64,000 bases of DNA, taken from a virus. Location of the stretch: IMG/VR virus record IMGVR_UViG_3300027573_000021, positions 1-64,000 of that record, one strand, 5' to 3'. Positions 38,876-47,797 of the stretch are shown here, one piece after another (position 1 is the first letter of the stretch; each line of letters starts with the position of its first letter). The notes below the pieces were generated by a model. It did not search any database and had not been told where the DNA came from. It saw only the letters and a program-made list of their open reading frames with translations. The position numbers and the translations under genes were made by a program.

Positions 38876-41800
38876 ATGGCTGCATGTTCATATAACTACA
38901 AGGGAAGACAATATACAGAAGAGGAACTCCTGAAGCATCCTGATTTCACCAGACCCTTTGCTGCCAACAGGATAGAGCAGGAGCATATCATGAACAATAC
39001 AGGAACACTGCATAATAGTAATCTCAGCTTCTTTCCTGTCTCTAATAGTGTTCCTCCTGAACAGGGAGCATTTGCCAATTTTGTGGAATTCAAGAGGACT
39101 CAATTACTGGAATACCGCAGAAGGCTTGATGTGGTTAAGCGTGATAAGAAAAAGCAAGACCTTACCAAGGAACAGATAACTGCATTGAATAAACAGGAGA
39201 GAGTACTTGAGCTTCAGATAAAGGGTAGCTATGAACTGGACAAGAAAGGAATAATGGATGAGATTGAAGACCTTGAGGAACTAAGGGATATTGATGCTAT
39301 AGGATTTTATGTAGAAAGAGATTTGGAGAGACTGACAGCATTGGCCTATTCATCCAATATTGATGATATACATGAGGCACAGAGATTAATTGACTTCTAT
39401 ACAAAGGCTGGTACATTTGAACTGGGTAAGGATAATCCTTTCTTCACTGAAGAAGAGATGTTTGTGAAAGATGCAGATGGTAAACTTACTACTGTCTATG
39501 TACAGTCTGCTGAGTTAATGAATAAATTCAAAGCATGGAGACTGGAAGCTGAAGACCTTCAGAGTGTTGTTAATAAAAGAGAACAGGAGATAACGGAGAA
39601 TGCTGTTAATAATGATTACTCTGTAAAGAGGACTTATGGTAATAAGAAGTTCAGCTTTGAAGAACTGGTCTATAATCAATCAGGCTTGAAGGATACACAC
39701 TTCATTGATATGTGGACTATGGATATCACTCAGGGTATCTTCTCCACTAATGGTTTACTCCCACAGGCCATGTTCACTTATCTTGCCAATTCATTTGAAG
39801 AGAAGCTGTCATGGTCAAGAGGTGTAGCTACTACTATTGATGATATGAGTCCAAGAGTACAGAAGGCTCTTATTAAGAAAGGACACTCTCTGCGGGGATC
39901 TGGAATCATAGGTCTTAAAGGAGCATCTTTTCAGTTATACAAAGAGATCACTAAGGATGGTAATGAAACAGGAGGCTTGGTCAGAAGATTTGTCAAAGAG
40001 TTCTTTGATGCCAGTGATACAGTAGCTAATAAATTTGATGATAAGTTCAAGGATGCCCTGACCTATCTTGATTATAAACAGAAAACAAGAGCTGTTAATA
40101 AAGCCTTTGAGGATCATAAGAGATGGAGGAGGCAGAATACCATCATGATGAATCCTGCTCTTATTCCTGAAATATCAGGAGCTGCCAGTGCTGAAGCTAT
40201 AGCACACAGGAAAGAGTTAGTGGATGTGCTGGGGGAAAAAGGTTATGATCAGCATGTCACCAAGCAAAAGAATGCATTAGCCCGCTTTGAGTCACAAAGA
40301 GATTATTTTATTGAGACAGTAATGGAAATTGAAGGAGTATCTGACAAGGCTGATATTTCTGCTGAAGGTAAACTTCGCATTGTCAGGTGGGATAATAGCA
40401 ATAATCCTACTTTAGGAGTTGAAGACTATCATAGTGTTACTGGTGTCTTCTTTGGTGAGGGTGAGAATTCAGAGAAGGCCAATAACTTCATGAATTATAA
40501 TATACTTGTTCCCCGTAAGAATACTGTTAATATTGGGATAGACAAGGCTACCAATAAATATACATTTACTGATACCACTACCTCTACAGGATATTATAGT
40601 AAAGCCTATGCAGAGATAGAAGGTGACACTGACTTAGCTGAGTTCTACGATGTGGTAGCTGAAGTATGTGAGACCATCAGGGAAAATATGCCTTACAGTG
40701 TACAACAGGGTATGGCTGCTAATACACTACCAGCTATGATGAAGAACTCTGCTGAGATACTGGCAGATAAGAATATAGGCTGGATGAGTGCCCTGTGGCT
40801 TCCCTTCAAACACATGATAGAGAAGGCAAGGATGAGTTTTGGAGTAATGAAGGAGGGTGATGTATCCTATGCTGTCCTTGATCCTATTACTAAAAGACCT
40901 AACTACAAAGTCAATGACCAGTTTCTTCAGGGTAACAAAGGAGCTATTGATGCCAGAATGACTATTGAGAAAGGTAAGTTCCTGAAGCAATATAACAAGG
41001 GTTTACCCAAGAGCCAGCAAATAAGCAGCATCAATAGATTTACCAGTATTCCTTTATCCTCCATGAGTACTTCCTCCCTGCTATCACTGGCTGAATACCT
41101 GCATGTCAATATTTCACTGGCTGAGATCAATGCCGGCAAACTTGATAAGATAAAGGAGAGGACAGGTGATTCAGTGCAGATAGGTAGATTTATTGGTGAC
41201 TATTCCAGACACTCTGTAGTGCAGTCACAGAGCTTTGACCTGGGGAAAATATGTAAGTATTATTCCAATATGACTATGGCCTATGCTGCAAGACAGGAAG
41301 CTCTTCCTATTCTTCAGATCATGAAGAAGCACTACCAGAGTATCTTAGAGCCTACCACTACCAATATAGGAGTGGATAAGAAGACTCCTGATCAGAAGAT
41401 CATGCAGTATGGACTCAGGACTAATGCTATTAAACAAATGGATGATTGGTTTGAAAGAGTAGTACTGGATAACTATGGTCTGAAGCATGGTGGTGTACAT
41501 GGACAGGAAGCAGTCACCAGTGAGAGAATACAGAAAATTGATAAGAGACTAAAAGAAATTGAGGAAAAGTTAGCTGCCAATCCTAATACCAGTGACTTAA
41601 AAAGTCTCATAGCGGAGAGAGAGAAATTGACACTTAAAAGGGCCATTCCATCCTTTGGTTCTGATATATACTCCTCAGAAGAGAAGAAGCAGTTAAAGGA
41701 TATTGAAGACCTTCTTAAGGATGAAACTGATCCTGAAAAGATAGCTGAACTCATTAAGATAAAGAGCAGGATGGGAAGGGCAAGGACTGCCACAGCCTTG

Positions 41801-43459
41801 TTTGATAATCTCATAGCATGGATAAGAACACTGGGGCTTGGTTATAATGTAAGCTCAGCCTCTACCAACCTTATTGAAGGTGTATCCTCCAATATGATAC
41901 TGGCTTCAATGGGAGAACACTTTGACCCCAAAGAGATATTCCCGGCTTATAATATAGTCAAGGTTTCCATCCTGAAGAATGTCAGCTTTGGCCTCATAGA
42001 GGCAGGGGCTTCAAGGAAAAACAGGAAGCTGATGGACAGGTACAGTGTGATAATGGATTCCAGAAATGAATTACAGAAGTCTTCTCATAAGTCTTTTGCC
42101 TCTAAGCTCTCTTGGGCTGGGCCTCATGAAATTAACCAGAGAGTAGAGTTCCTTAACCAGAGTCCCCTTATGATTGCTATGCTAAGAACTATCAAGATAG
42201 AAGATGAGAATGGAAATAAGAGTAGTGTATGGGATGCTATGGATGATAAGACTGGTCTTCTTACAGGTAAGTTCAGAACAGAGAAGAATATTAACAATTG
42301 GGAGAAACTTAAAGGAGAAGATTATCTTGTCTTTAAGCAGAGTTTAAACAAGGCAATTGTAAAGGCACATGGTAACTATGATGAGCTAAGAGGTATGATG
42401 ATGAAATCCAAGACTGCTGGCAAGGCACTTGCTATGTTTAAAACATGGCTACCTATGCAGCTTTATTCCCGCTTTGCTATTGAGCAAGATGATATTCAAA
42501 CTGGTAGTATAGGATATAAAGGAAAATATTGGAGTTATGGAGCAGGAGGTGCATTCACACATATTGGTGTAGTAGCTACTATAGCTTCTGGCCCTATAGC
42601 AGGTGTAATATGGGGCTTAGGTGGTGCTATTGCAGGAGGACTTTTTGGTGTTAATAAAGGACAGTCTTTTAGCATAGTTGATGTCATCAAGGAAGTCATA
42701 TATACTAACATACAGCTATTTAAGAAGGCAGTTGGTATGCCAATTAATCTATTAGCTGGTAAGCAACTTATTGGTTCAGATAAGTCCTTTGAAAAATGGG
42801 TAGGTAAGAAGAACTTTGACAAGCAGGATGCAGCTAACATGAGAGCTAACATGGCTGATCTATCTCTTCAGTTAGCATGGATGGCAGGATTGTTAATAGT
42901 TAAGGCTCTATGGTGGGATGATGATAAAGAGAAGCAAAAAGAGCTGATGAAGAAAATGACTGAGCAGCAGAAGAAGGATTTTAAGAAGGAGCTGGCTGAT
43001 GAAAGAGCCAAGCATAATATAGCTGCCAATAAGCTAATGCAGTTATCTCAAGGTGCTGGACAGTATATAAATGCACCTGATCTTTACAACTCCATCATTG
43101 GTTCCAATGGAGTCATCAGGTATCTTGAAGAGACTAAGAAATGGATAGAGACTATAGGTAATGATGAAGCTAAATTCAGGAAGGAGAGTAAGAAGATGTT
43201 CCTGCCTGGGATTTTTAAAGACCCCACTTCACTTGGACTTGAGACACTATCTGAAAGACAGTTTAAGAAATCTCCATTTGATGAATGGTTTCAATCAGCT
43301 TCTAAGAAGGCCACTGAGCAATCAAAGGCAGAGAGGTCAGAGAGAAGAGCTGAACTTCAGGAAGAAGGTTTGGGAGAAGCAGAAATCAGGAAGATTCTGG
43401 ATAAGGAACTACCAACACCTTCACAGCTTAGAAAGAAAAACAGACCAAAGGAGAAATAA
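38876..43459 (+). CDS. Large virion protein with hydrophobic C-terminal helices
   Basis: 1527 residues, starting on the base after the polymerase stop (TAAATG). The N-terminus is charged and helical. A long coiled-coil region occurs at about 885-985. The C-terminal part contains FKTWLPMQLYSRFAIEQ followed by glycine-rich hydrophobic stretches (about 1225-1265: HIGVVATIASGPIAGVIWGL, GGAIAGGLFG) and LAWMAGLLIVKALWW (about 1342). The final 100 residues are very basic/acidic. Being last in the block with the polymerase, it is probably injected cargo that may insert in the cell envelope or form part of the transcription machinery. Confidence 0.55.
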   Translation: MAACSYNYKGRQYTEEELLKHPDFTRPFAANRIEQEHIMNNTGTLHNSNLSFFPVSNSVPPEQGAFANFVEFKRTQLLEYRRRLDVVKRDKKKQDLTKEQITALNKQERVLELQIKGSYELDKKGIMDEIEDLEELRDIDAIGFYVERDLERLTALAYSSNIDDIHEAQRLIDFYTKAGTFELGKDNPFFTEEEMFVKDADGKLTTVYVQSAELMNKFKAWRLEAEDLQSVVNKREQEITENAVNNDYSVKRTYGNKKFSFEELVYNQSGLKDTHFIDMWTMDITQGIFSTNGLLPQAMFTYLANSFEEKLSWSRGVATTIDDMSPRVQKALIKKGHSLRGSGIIGLKGASFQLYKEITKDGNETGGLVRRFVKEFFDASDTVANKFDDKFKDALTYLDYKQKTRAVNKAFEDHKRWRRQNTIMMNPALIPEISGAASAEAIAHRKELVDVLGEKGYDQHVTKQKNALARFESQRDYFIETVMEIEGVSDKADISAEGKLRIVRWDNSNNPTLGVEDYHSVTGVFFGEGENSEKANNFMNYNILVPRKNTVNIGIDKATNKYTFTDTTTSTGYYSKAYAEIEGDTDLAEFYDVVAEVCETIRENMPYSVQQGMAANTLPAMMKNSAEILADKNIGWMSALWLPFKHMIEKARMSFGVMKEGDVSYAVLDPITKRPNYKVNDQFLQGNKGAIDARMTIEKGKFLKQYNKGLPKSQQISSINRFTSIPLSSMSTSSLLSLAEYLHVNISLAEINAGKLDKIKERTGDSVQIGRFIGDYSRHSVVQSQSFDLGKICKYYSNMTMAYAARQEALPILQIMKKHYQSILEPTTTNIGVDKKTPDQKIMQYGLRTNAIKQMDDWFERVVLDNYGLKHGGVHGQEAVTSERIQKIDKRLKEIEEKLAANPNTSDLKSLIAEREKLTLKRAIPSFGSDIYSSEEKKQLKDIEDLLKDETDPEKIAELIKIKSRMGRARTATALFDNLIAWIRTLGLGYNVSSASTNLIEGVSSNMILASMGEHFDPKEIFPAYNIVKVSILKNVSFGLIEAGASRKNRKLMDRYSVIMDSRNELQKSSHKSFASKLSWAGPHEINQRVEFLNQSPLMIAMLRTIKIEDENGNKSSVWDAMDDKTGLLTGKFRTEKNINNWEKLKGEDYLVFKQSLNKAIVKAHGNYDELRGMMMKSKTAGKALAMFKTWLPMQLYSRFAIEQDDIQTGSIGYKGKYWSYGAGGAFTHIGVVATIASGPIAGVIWGLGGAIAGGLFGVNKGQSFSIVDVIKEVIYTNIQLFKKAVGMPINLLAGKQLIGSDKSFEKWVGKKNFDKQDAANMRANMADLSLQLAWMAGLLIVKALWWDDDKEKQKELMKKMTEQQKKDFKKELADERAKHNIAANKLMQLSQGAGQYINAPDLYNSIIGSNGVIRYLEETKKWIETIGNDEAKFRKESKKMFLPGIFKDPTSLGLETLSERQFKKSPFDEWFQSASKKATEQSKAERSERRAELQEEGLGEAEIRKILDKELPTPSQLRKKNRPKEK

Positions 43460-43475
43460 CTGGTAATCAAAAAAA

Positions 43476-43516
43476 GAAAATGGGCCAGAAGTATTGCTAC
43501 TCGCTGACCCTTATTT
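43476..43516. terminator. Bidirectional terminator between converging blocks
   Basis: GGGCCAG (43482-43488) pairs with CTGACCC (43504-43510) around an inner AGTA/TACT stem and a 4-base loop. On the minus strand the hairpin has a GCAA loop and is followed by ATTTTCTTTTTTTG, a strong U-tract for transcripts from 44 kb. On the plus strand TTATTT follows, a weaker tail for the virion block. A longer GAAAATGGG/CCCATTTTC pairing (43476-43484 with 43544-43552) could form instead. Confidence 0.75.
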
Positions 43517-43550
43517 GCCACACATCCAGTGCCTATAAAGATACCCATTT

Positions 43551-44033
43551 TCACTCATATAGATTATTCCTTGCCTCATTGAGTGACCTGAAATGCTGAC
43601 CAGTTACCACATTGAATACATGCCGGCATTTAGGACATTGTACCATGTTGGTCTTTTGAAGATGCTTTTCAAACTCCACCCCTATCACATTGGAGAATCT
43701 TTTCTTCTCCCACTCTGTCCATCCATATTTCTCAGCCATCTTCTTAGCCTCTTTAGGTATCATGAAAAAGATGTCAAGTTTTGATAGCTCCTCAAAGATA
43801 TCCCCTCCATCCCAGTTCTCATTGCAGCAGGGACATCTCCCACTCCTGTTCACAGGAGCAGCAACAAAGACCTTTTCCTTTACAGGTGTTTCACCCATCA
43901 TTGCTGCAAATTCCTTTACCTCTGCTTCCATCTCTTCTTCATCTCCGGGTATGTCAGGTATATCCTCATAGATATCATCATTCTTACTGAGGTTAAACAT
44001 CCTGTCAAATTCTTCGCTGTCAAATCTACTCAT
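43551..44033 (-). CDS. Zinc-finger-like protein, last gene of minus block
   Basis: 160 residues. The acidic N-terminus (about 20-45) is followed by CPCC at about 68 and CPKC at about 134, giving a probable split zinc site. The middle (EAKKMAEKYGWTEWEKKRFSNV) is helical. Its start overlaps the previous stop as ATGA (44030-44033). It is the terminal gene before the convergence terminator. DNA- or protein-binding adaptor is plausible; the family is not recognised. Confidence 0.6.
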   Translation of the reverse strand: MSRFDSEEFDRMFNLSKNDDIYEDIPDIPGDEEEMEAEVKEFAAMMGETPVKEKVFVAAPVNRSGRCPCCNENWDGGDIFEELSKLDIFFMIPKEAKKMAEKYGWTEWEKKRFSNVIGVEFEKHLQKTNMVQCPKCRHVFNVVTGQHFRSLNEARNNLYE

Positions 44034-44224
44034 TGCTTTAGTTTTTTGAAGTGAGCAATTAAAACAATTTCATGTGAGTACTGGTAGTAGAGTGTAGTAT
44101 CCTCAGAGTTAATATTAGTGTAGAGAAAAATTGGCCCTCTTACTGTAGGTCTGCATCTAAGAGCTTTGGATTCCAGCACTACTACTACCCCCTTCTTAGT
44201 TACTACCAGGGGTTTTGGTGTCAT
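44030..44224 (-). CDS. Small protein of unknown function
   Basis: 64 residues from the ATG at 44224 (MTPKPLVVTKKGVVVVLESK). I prefer this start because a purine-rich AGAAGAGA lies just upstream and the overlap with the previous gene falls to 29 bases; an ATG at 44314 would give 94 residues and a 119-base overlap. The chain is beta-rich (PIFLYTNINSEDTTLYYQYSHE). No family is recognised. Confidence 0.5.
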   Translation of the reverse strand: MTPKPLVVTKKGVVVVLESKALRCRPTVRGPIFLYTNINSEDTTLYYQYSHEIVLIAHFKKLKQ

Positions 44225-44495
44225 GTCTCTTCTTTTTTGTTGGGCAATATACAATTCCTCCGGATACCATAGCCCAATTGCAGTGATTAATGGTGCAGTA
44301 AATGACCTCCTCAATGTTATTACTTATCCTTGCAATCTGCTCCATGATGTCACAGACATACACTGTCTGCTTTCTGCTGGTAAGCTCTGCCATGATAACA
44401 TCAAGCTGATCAGATAACTCATCAGCCCTCTGTTCAGAGATACCTACAGATTCATTATAGCTTCCTGCTGTCCTGTTAATGATGTTCAGTTTCAT
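44196..44495 (-). CDS. Small helical protein of unknown function
   Basis: 99 residues from the ATG at 44495, chosen because it overlaps the upstream stop as ATGA; the frame stays open to an ATG at 44573. The sequence has helical heptads (EQRADELSDQLDVIMAEL, DIMEQIARISNNIEEVIY) and ends in a basic tail. No family is recognised; it may form a coiled-coil dimer. Confidence 0.5.
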   Translation of the reverse strand: MKLNIINRTAGSYNESVGISEQRADELSDQLDVIMAELTSRKQTVYVCDIMEQIARISNNIEEVIYCTINHCNWAMVSGGIVYCPTKKKRHDTKTPGSN

Positions 44496-44881
44496 GATCT
44501 TGAAATTTTTGTTGATGGTTTCCATATAGGTAATCCCAATCCTACCTGTGTAATGTAGCCTACTACATACCACTCCTTGCCTCCTTTGTATTCAGCTATG
44601 AGCAAGCAGTGATCAGAGGAGATCAGGTTAATGGAAAGTTGGTGAAAGTTTTTGACTTTTGTGAATTTCTTTACCCATTCAATCCTCAGTAAACTGGCAA
44701 GATCACTGAAGTGAGCCACCTTCCTTGTATCCTCATCACCCTCCACAAAGTCAGGTGTATGCTGTGTGATGATGCTTAGTGCTGAAGAAGGATCATCTCT
44801 TTTTGGGTAAGGGTAAGGTCTGATAGGGCCTGCATTGCTCATTTTTCTCAGGCTTTCTTTTAATTTGTCCATTGGTGTCAT
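44492..44881 (-). CDS. Hypothetical protein
   Basis: 129 residues. The Pro-rich N-terminus (GPIRPYPYPKRDDPSS) leads to an alpha/beta region (SDLASLLRIEWVKKF, CLLIAEYKGGKEWYVVGYI). There is no signal peptide and no clear catalytic motif. Two bases separate its ATG from the upstream stop, and its own stop overlaps the next start, so it lies inside a tightly packed operon. Confidence 0.55.
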   Translation of the reverse strand: MTPMDKLKESLRKMSNAGPIRPYPYPKRDDPSSALSIITQHTPDFVEGDEDTRKVAHFSDLASLLRIEWVKKFTKVKNFHQLSINLISSDHCLLIAEYKGGKEWYVVGYITQVGLGLPIWKPSTKISRS

Positions 44882-44883
44882 TG

Positions 44884-45219
44884 TTATTCTTTTTCTTGTG
44901 ATGAAGGAATGTTTATATCTCCGTTTTCATGTAGCCTGTAGAGTATAAACTGGCACATGGCTACCATATCTGCCAGTTTAATAGGATCTAGGTGTCCATC
45001 ATTGAATATTAGTGCCATATCAAGCAGTTGCTTGTCTACTGGCATTTTAAATCTTTGAATTCCTTCTTGTTGCTGGGGCACATAAGTTGTTATAGCCTCC
45101 TGAAGTATTTCACTTGCCCAGATAGTTGAAGGAACAGATTTATCCTGATAGGCATGATTCCATGTGGTGTCAATCAGGTGGAATATGAATTCCTTGTTGA
45201 TGTCATTGAGATCAGTCAT
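44884..45219 (-). CDS. Hypothetical helical protein
   Basis: 111 residues, largely helical (NKEFIFHLIDTTWNHAYQ, LLDMALIFNDGHLDPIKLAD, MVAMCQFILYRL). Starts by ATGA overlap with the gene at 45216. No motif points to a function. Confidence 0.55.
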   Translation of the reverse strand: MTDLNDINKEFIFHLIDTTWNHAYQDKSVPSTIWASEILQEAITTYVPQQQEGIQRFKMPVDKQLLDMALIFNDGHLDPIKLADMVAMCQFILYRLHENGDINIPSSQEKE

Positions 45220-45536
45220 ATAGGTGTTTTAAGTTTTATTTCACGAATTTTCTCAATTGCTTTTACGAGGTCATTCAGAAAGTTTTGCAATATTATAGCT
45301 TGTTCTTCACGGGTCATTTTATTCCATCTTTGTCTCCCGTAATCTTCAATCATATATTTTTCAATCCACCGCATAACGGTACTATTTAAATTATTAATTG
45401 TTGTTTCATCTCCCTTGTATGGGGTGGATTCGGATTCAATTAATTGCATTATTTTTTCAGCACCAATAGGCTCACCATCTGGTACATACATTTTCATATA
45501 CTCCACTATCTGCTTTTTAATCTCATCTCTGGTCAT
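45216..45536 (-). CDS. Hypothetical protein in compositional island
   Basis: 106 residues: TRDEIKKQIVEYMKMYVPDG, STPYKGDETTINNLN, and a helical tail (AIILQNFLNDLVKAIEKI). The DNA has clearly more CpG (TCACGA, TACGAGG, ACGGG, CCCGT, ACCGC, ACGG, TCGG) than the surrounding block, which suggests recent acquisition. Function unknown; a shared PxYKG segment links it to the next gene upstream. Confidence 0.55.
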   Translation of the reverse strand: MTRDEIKKQIVEYMKMYVPDGEPIGAEKIMQLIESESTPYKGDETTINNLNSTVMRWIEKYMIEDYGRQRWNKMTREEQAIILQNFLNDLVKAIEKIREIKLKTPI

Positions 45537-45547
45537 TGTTATTATTT

Positions 45548-45901
45548 TTAAGTGATGGGGGTTAGCTTTGCTTCTAATTCTGCAATTTTATTTCTTGCCG
45601 CTTGACCCTCTTTGGCTAATTTACTTCTCCAACCATGTGCATGAGCTATCCCGAAAACATCATCCAATTCATCTGATAGGATTTTTATGTATTCATTTTT
45701 AGCTTCAACCAGTGCCATCCAATCCCCTCCCTTGTATGCAGGGGCGGCAGCAAAAAGGCCAGCTAATTTTTTAGACAACTCCAAAAACTCACCCCTATGA
45801 ATAGTCATTTTATCCTTTTCATTCGCCCATTCAAAAAGGGCATCACAAATATCAAGTGCCGGATAGTCATCCATCTGTTGTTTAACTGAGTCTTTATTCA
45901 T
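45548..45901 (-). CDS. Hypothetical protein in compositional island
   Basis: 117 residues with APAYKGGDWMALVEAKNEY, similar in part to the STPYKGDE segment of the 45216 gene, and a coiled-coil C-terminus (AKEGQAARNKIAELEAKL). CpG is again more frequent than in flanking genes. Such YKGG-containing small proteins are common in Bacteroidota phages and prophages to my recollection, without a known function. Confidence 0.55.
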   Translation of the reverse strand: MNKDSVKQQMDDYPALDICDALFEWANEKDKMTIHRGEFLELSKKLAGLFAAAPAYKGGDWMALVEAKNEYIKILSDELDDVFGIAHAHGWRSKLAKEGQAARNKIAELEAKLTPIT

Positions 45902-45903
45902 GG

Positions 45904-46116
45904 TTATTGTTTTTCAAAGATGGCAATAATTGTTTCAGTCAGTGTATTATTATGAATAGTGGTGCTTAGCTTCCATTCCTTCAAGCTATACCCTCTCTCA
46001 TCATTCACATTGATGACCTTCTCAAACTTCTGGCTTAGTAAGTCACTGATAGGTGTTCCCGGTATCCAGGTTTTGCTGACCTCTGCTACAATGAATTTTG
46101 GTATTGTGTCACTCAT
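45904..46116 (-). CDS. Small hypothetical protein
   Basis: 70 residues, alpha/beta (KFIVAEVSKTWIPGTPISDL, YSLKEWKLSTTIHNNTLTET). Overlaps the next upstream gene by 8 bases. No recognised family. Confidence 0.5.
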   Translation of the reverse strand: MSDTIPKFIVAEVSKTWIPGTPISDLLSQKFEKVINVNDERGYSLKEWKLSTTIHNNTLTETIIAIFEKQ

Positions 46117-46384
46117 GGTTAGTTTTTTTTATTAGTTGTGTAATGTGTATTGCAGCTTTCATCATTACTTGATAGGCTCCGGCATCAGTGGATTTTATAT
46201 CCTCTAACTCCTGTGGTGTCAGGGGAATTAAATTCAAGTCCTCATCAAACTTGGATAATGTAGCACAGTAAAGACAAATAGATAGGTCTCCGGGTCTGGG
46301 TACAGCATCAGTATCAAGGGATTTATGCGCATCCTGTAACTTTTTACAGGTAGTGCAATATTTTGGTTCAGTTCTGGTAATCAT
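46109..46384 (-). CDS. Small zinc-ribbon-like protein
   Basis: 91 residues. CTTC at 10-13 and CLYC at 37-40 form a probable four-Cys zinc ribbon, followed by a helical region (TPQELEDIKSTDAGAYQVMM). It is the first gene after the hairpin at 46406. Likely a small DNA- or protein-binding factor; the family is not recognised. Confidence 0.55.
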   Translation of the reverse strand: MITRTEPKYCTTCKKLQDAHKSLDTDAVPRPGDLSICLYCATLSKFDEDLNLIPLTPQELEDIKSTDAGAYQVMMKAAIHITQLIKKTNHE

Positions 46385-46398
46385 AATTGATCTTTTTT

Positions 46399-46432
46399 AT
46401 TATAATAGCCCCAACCATACAGGTTGAGGCTA
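46399..46432 (-). terminator. Hairpin after lipoprotein gene
   Basis: On the minus strand TAGCCTCAACC pairs with GGTTGGGGCTA (46406-46416 with 46422-46432), 11 pairs if the single U-G is counted; that pair is a mismatch on the plus strand, which supports a minus transcript. TTATAATA follows, a weak tail. It lies 14 bases after the lipoprotein stop. Confidence 0.5.
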
Positions 46433-46445
46433 TAAAATTTATTGA

Positions 46446-46991
46446 TTAAGGGTTTGGTATAAAAAGGGAGAAATGACCATCAGTTAATACTCTGTCATTA
46501 AAGCCATTTGCTCCAAATATGATTCTGAAAGTTCCGGTAATCACTTCACCATCTTTTCTTTTCTTCACTTTCCTGATTATGAAAATGCCTTCTCTGGAAG
46601 GTGGGTGAATAACAAATGTAAAATTATATGATGCAGTAGTAGTAGAGACCACTGGATTACCCCACCCATCAGGAGAGCCAATTAGGAAAATACCTTTCTT
46701 ACCTCTATAACCATCAATGCGCAAAGTTAAACTTTCTACATATTGTACAGCAGAGTTAATCACCCTTGATCCACGAATGGTTAATAAATCTCCAATGCGT
46801 TCAATGGTAAAAGTTTCTGCATTGACAAGCTGTCCATTAATTATAAAGGACAAACTATTGTCATGAGCTTTAACTTTGTTTGACGTTAATTGTTCTGACT
46901 CTGATTTGGTAGGTTTTGGTTCTTCAAGGACATCCTTTTTACAACTTACAAGTAATGTAAGGGCAATGAGAGGCAATAAAACTTTACGCAT
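46446..46991 (-). CDS. Phage-encoded surface-type lipoprotein
   Basis: 181 residues. The signal LLPLIALTLLVSC has a lipobox with Cys17, followed by KKDVLEEP; Lys/Asp/Glu directly after the lipid Cys resembles the Bacteroidota lipoprotein export signal for the cell surface. The body is beta-rich and ends ITGTFRIIFGANG and GHFSLFI, like DUF6252-type Bacteroidota lipoproteins. CpG content is raised (TGCG, ACGA, GACGT), and a hairpin follows, so it looks like an independent moron gene. A superinfection-exclusion or host-surface role is plausible but unproven. Confidence 0.65.
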   Translation of the reverse strand: MRKVLLPLIALTLLVSCKKDVLEEPKPTKSESEQLTSNKVKAHDNSLSFIINGQLVNAETFTIERIGDLLTIRGSRVINSAVQYVESLTLRIDGYRGKKGIFLIGSPDGWGNPVVSTTTASYNFTFVIHPPSREGIFIIRKVKKRKDGEVITGTFRIIFGANGFNDRVLTDGHFSLFIPNP

Positions 46992-47034
46992 ATATATCTG
47001 AGTATATTTAGCGTGTTCTCCAGCACGTTTTTGG

Positions 47035-47205
47035 TTACAACTTTTTATTCAGTTTACTCATAGCTCCACATCTGGAGCAATACATTCTGGCATAATCCAG
47101 AAATCCTTCAAGAGACTGTAGTTGTTCAGGGGTAGGTTTGATGCCTTTCATTGCATGGCAAGTCCACTGGTGTCCTTTGAGCCAGCAGATTATTTTTTTT
47201 ATCAT
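47035..47205 (-). CDS. Small DUF1660-like Cys/His protein
   Basis: 56 residues (MIKKIICWLKGHQWTCHAMK and on, with YCSRCGAMSK near the end). The pattern C-x3-GH-x-W then CxxCG matches the small phage DUF1660-type proteins, likely a zinc site. It starts by ATGA overlap with the gene at 47202. A short ORF easily missed by length cut-offs. Function unknown. Confidence 0.6.
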   Translation of the reverse strand: MIKKIICWLKGHQWTCHAMKGIKPTPEQLQSLEGFLDYARMYCSRCGAMSKLNKKL

Positions 47206-47438
47206 TGTCTTATTCTTTTCAGTTTACGCTTATTTCTTATTATCATTACTTCAGTAGTCTTCACAATGGTCATGTTCTTCTTCAGCCTGTCATAGTAGAT
47301 AGTATCTTTCTTATTCTTGACTATTATTATCTGTGCATCCTTGTACTGTATAACAGTATCAGCATGGTCATATTGCTTTTGCTGGCTATAGACACTGACT
47401 GCTATCAGTAACAGGACAATCATCATGAAGGTACTCAT
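47202..47438 (-). CDS. Small exported or membrane-anchored protein
   Basis: 78 residues from the ATG at 47438, chosen because it overlaps the upstream stop as ATGA (an ATG at 47504 would add 22 residues). An N-terminal hydrophobic segment (FMMIVLLLIAVSVYSQ) is a signal peptide or anchor, with SVYSQQ as a possible cleavage site. The rest is basic (MTIVKTTEVMIIRNKRKLKRIRQ). With its neighbours it forms an envelope-directed gene group; a lysis accessory role is possible. Confidence 0.55.
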   Translation of the reverse strand: MSTFMMIVLLLIAVSVYSQQKQYDHADTVIQYKDAQIIIVKNKKDTIYYDRLKKNMTIVKTTEVMIIRNKRKLKRIRQ

Positions 47439-47797
47439 GGTTTTGTAAGTGTTTCTATGGGAGTGATAAACATGGATTTGTCTTTCCTGCTGAAAATTCT
47501 GCACCTGAACCTGACTACTTCTCCCTTTGGAACACCAGTTAAGTATTCTGTAAGGTTGTAAATCAACAGGTAGGTGCTGTCATTAATAAGCCTATGCTGT
47601 TCATTGCTGTAGCTAATACCATAGAAGCCACTCCATCCTCTTGGAGTCTCTATTTGAACTTCAAAGTGACCAAAATCCTCCATCTTACCAATGCTGATAT
47701 TCTGGACTGACCATATTTCACATTGAGTCCCTCTCACATTGTCTACAACTTTATTGCATGACATCATGAGTAGGGGTAGTAACAGGAGGTGTTTCAA
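47435..47797 (-). CDS. Small lipoprotein, possible spanin-type partner
   Basis: 120 residues. LLLLPLLMMSC is a lipoprotein signal with Cys14. The mature part is beta-rich (FEVQIETPRGWSGFYGISYS). Its 5' end overlaps by 47 bases a gene for a 69-residue protein with one N-terminal membrane helix, an arrangement reminiscent of Rz/Rz1 but with a longer lipoprotein. No endolysin is next to it. Outer-membrane location is likely; the lysis role is a guess. Confidence 0.5.
   Translation of the reverse strand: MKHLLLLPLLMMSCNKVVDNVRGTQCEIWSVQNISIGKMEDFGHFEVQIETPRGWSGFYGISYSNEQHRLINDSTYLLIYNLTEYLTGVPKGEVVRFRCRIFSRKDKSMFITPIETLTKP

Noticed and set aside
44225-44314. Longer 94-residue start for the gene ending at 44030
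   Set aside because: It would create a 119-base overlap with the neighbouring gene; the ATG at 44224 has a purine-rich upstream sequence.
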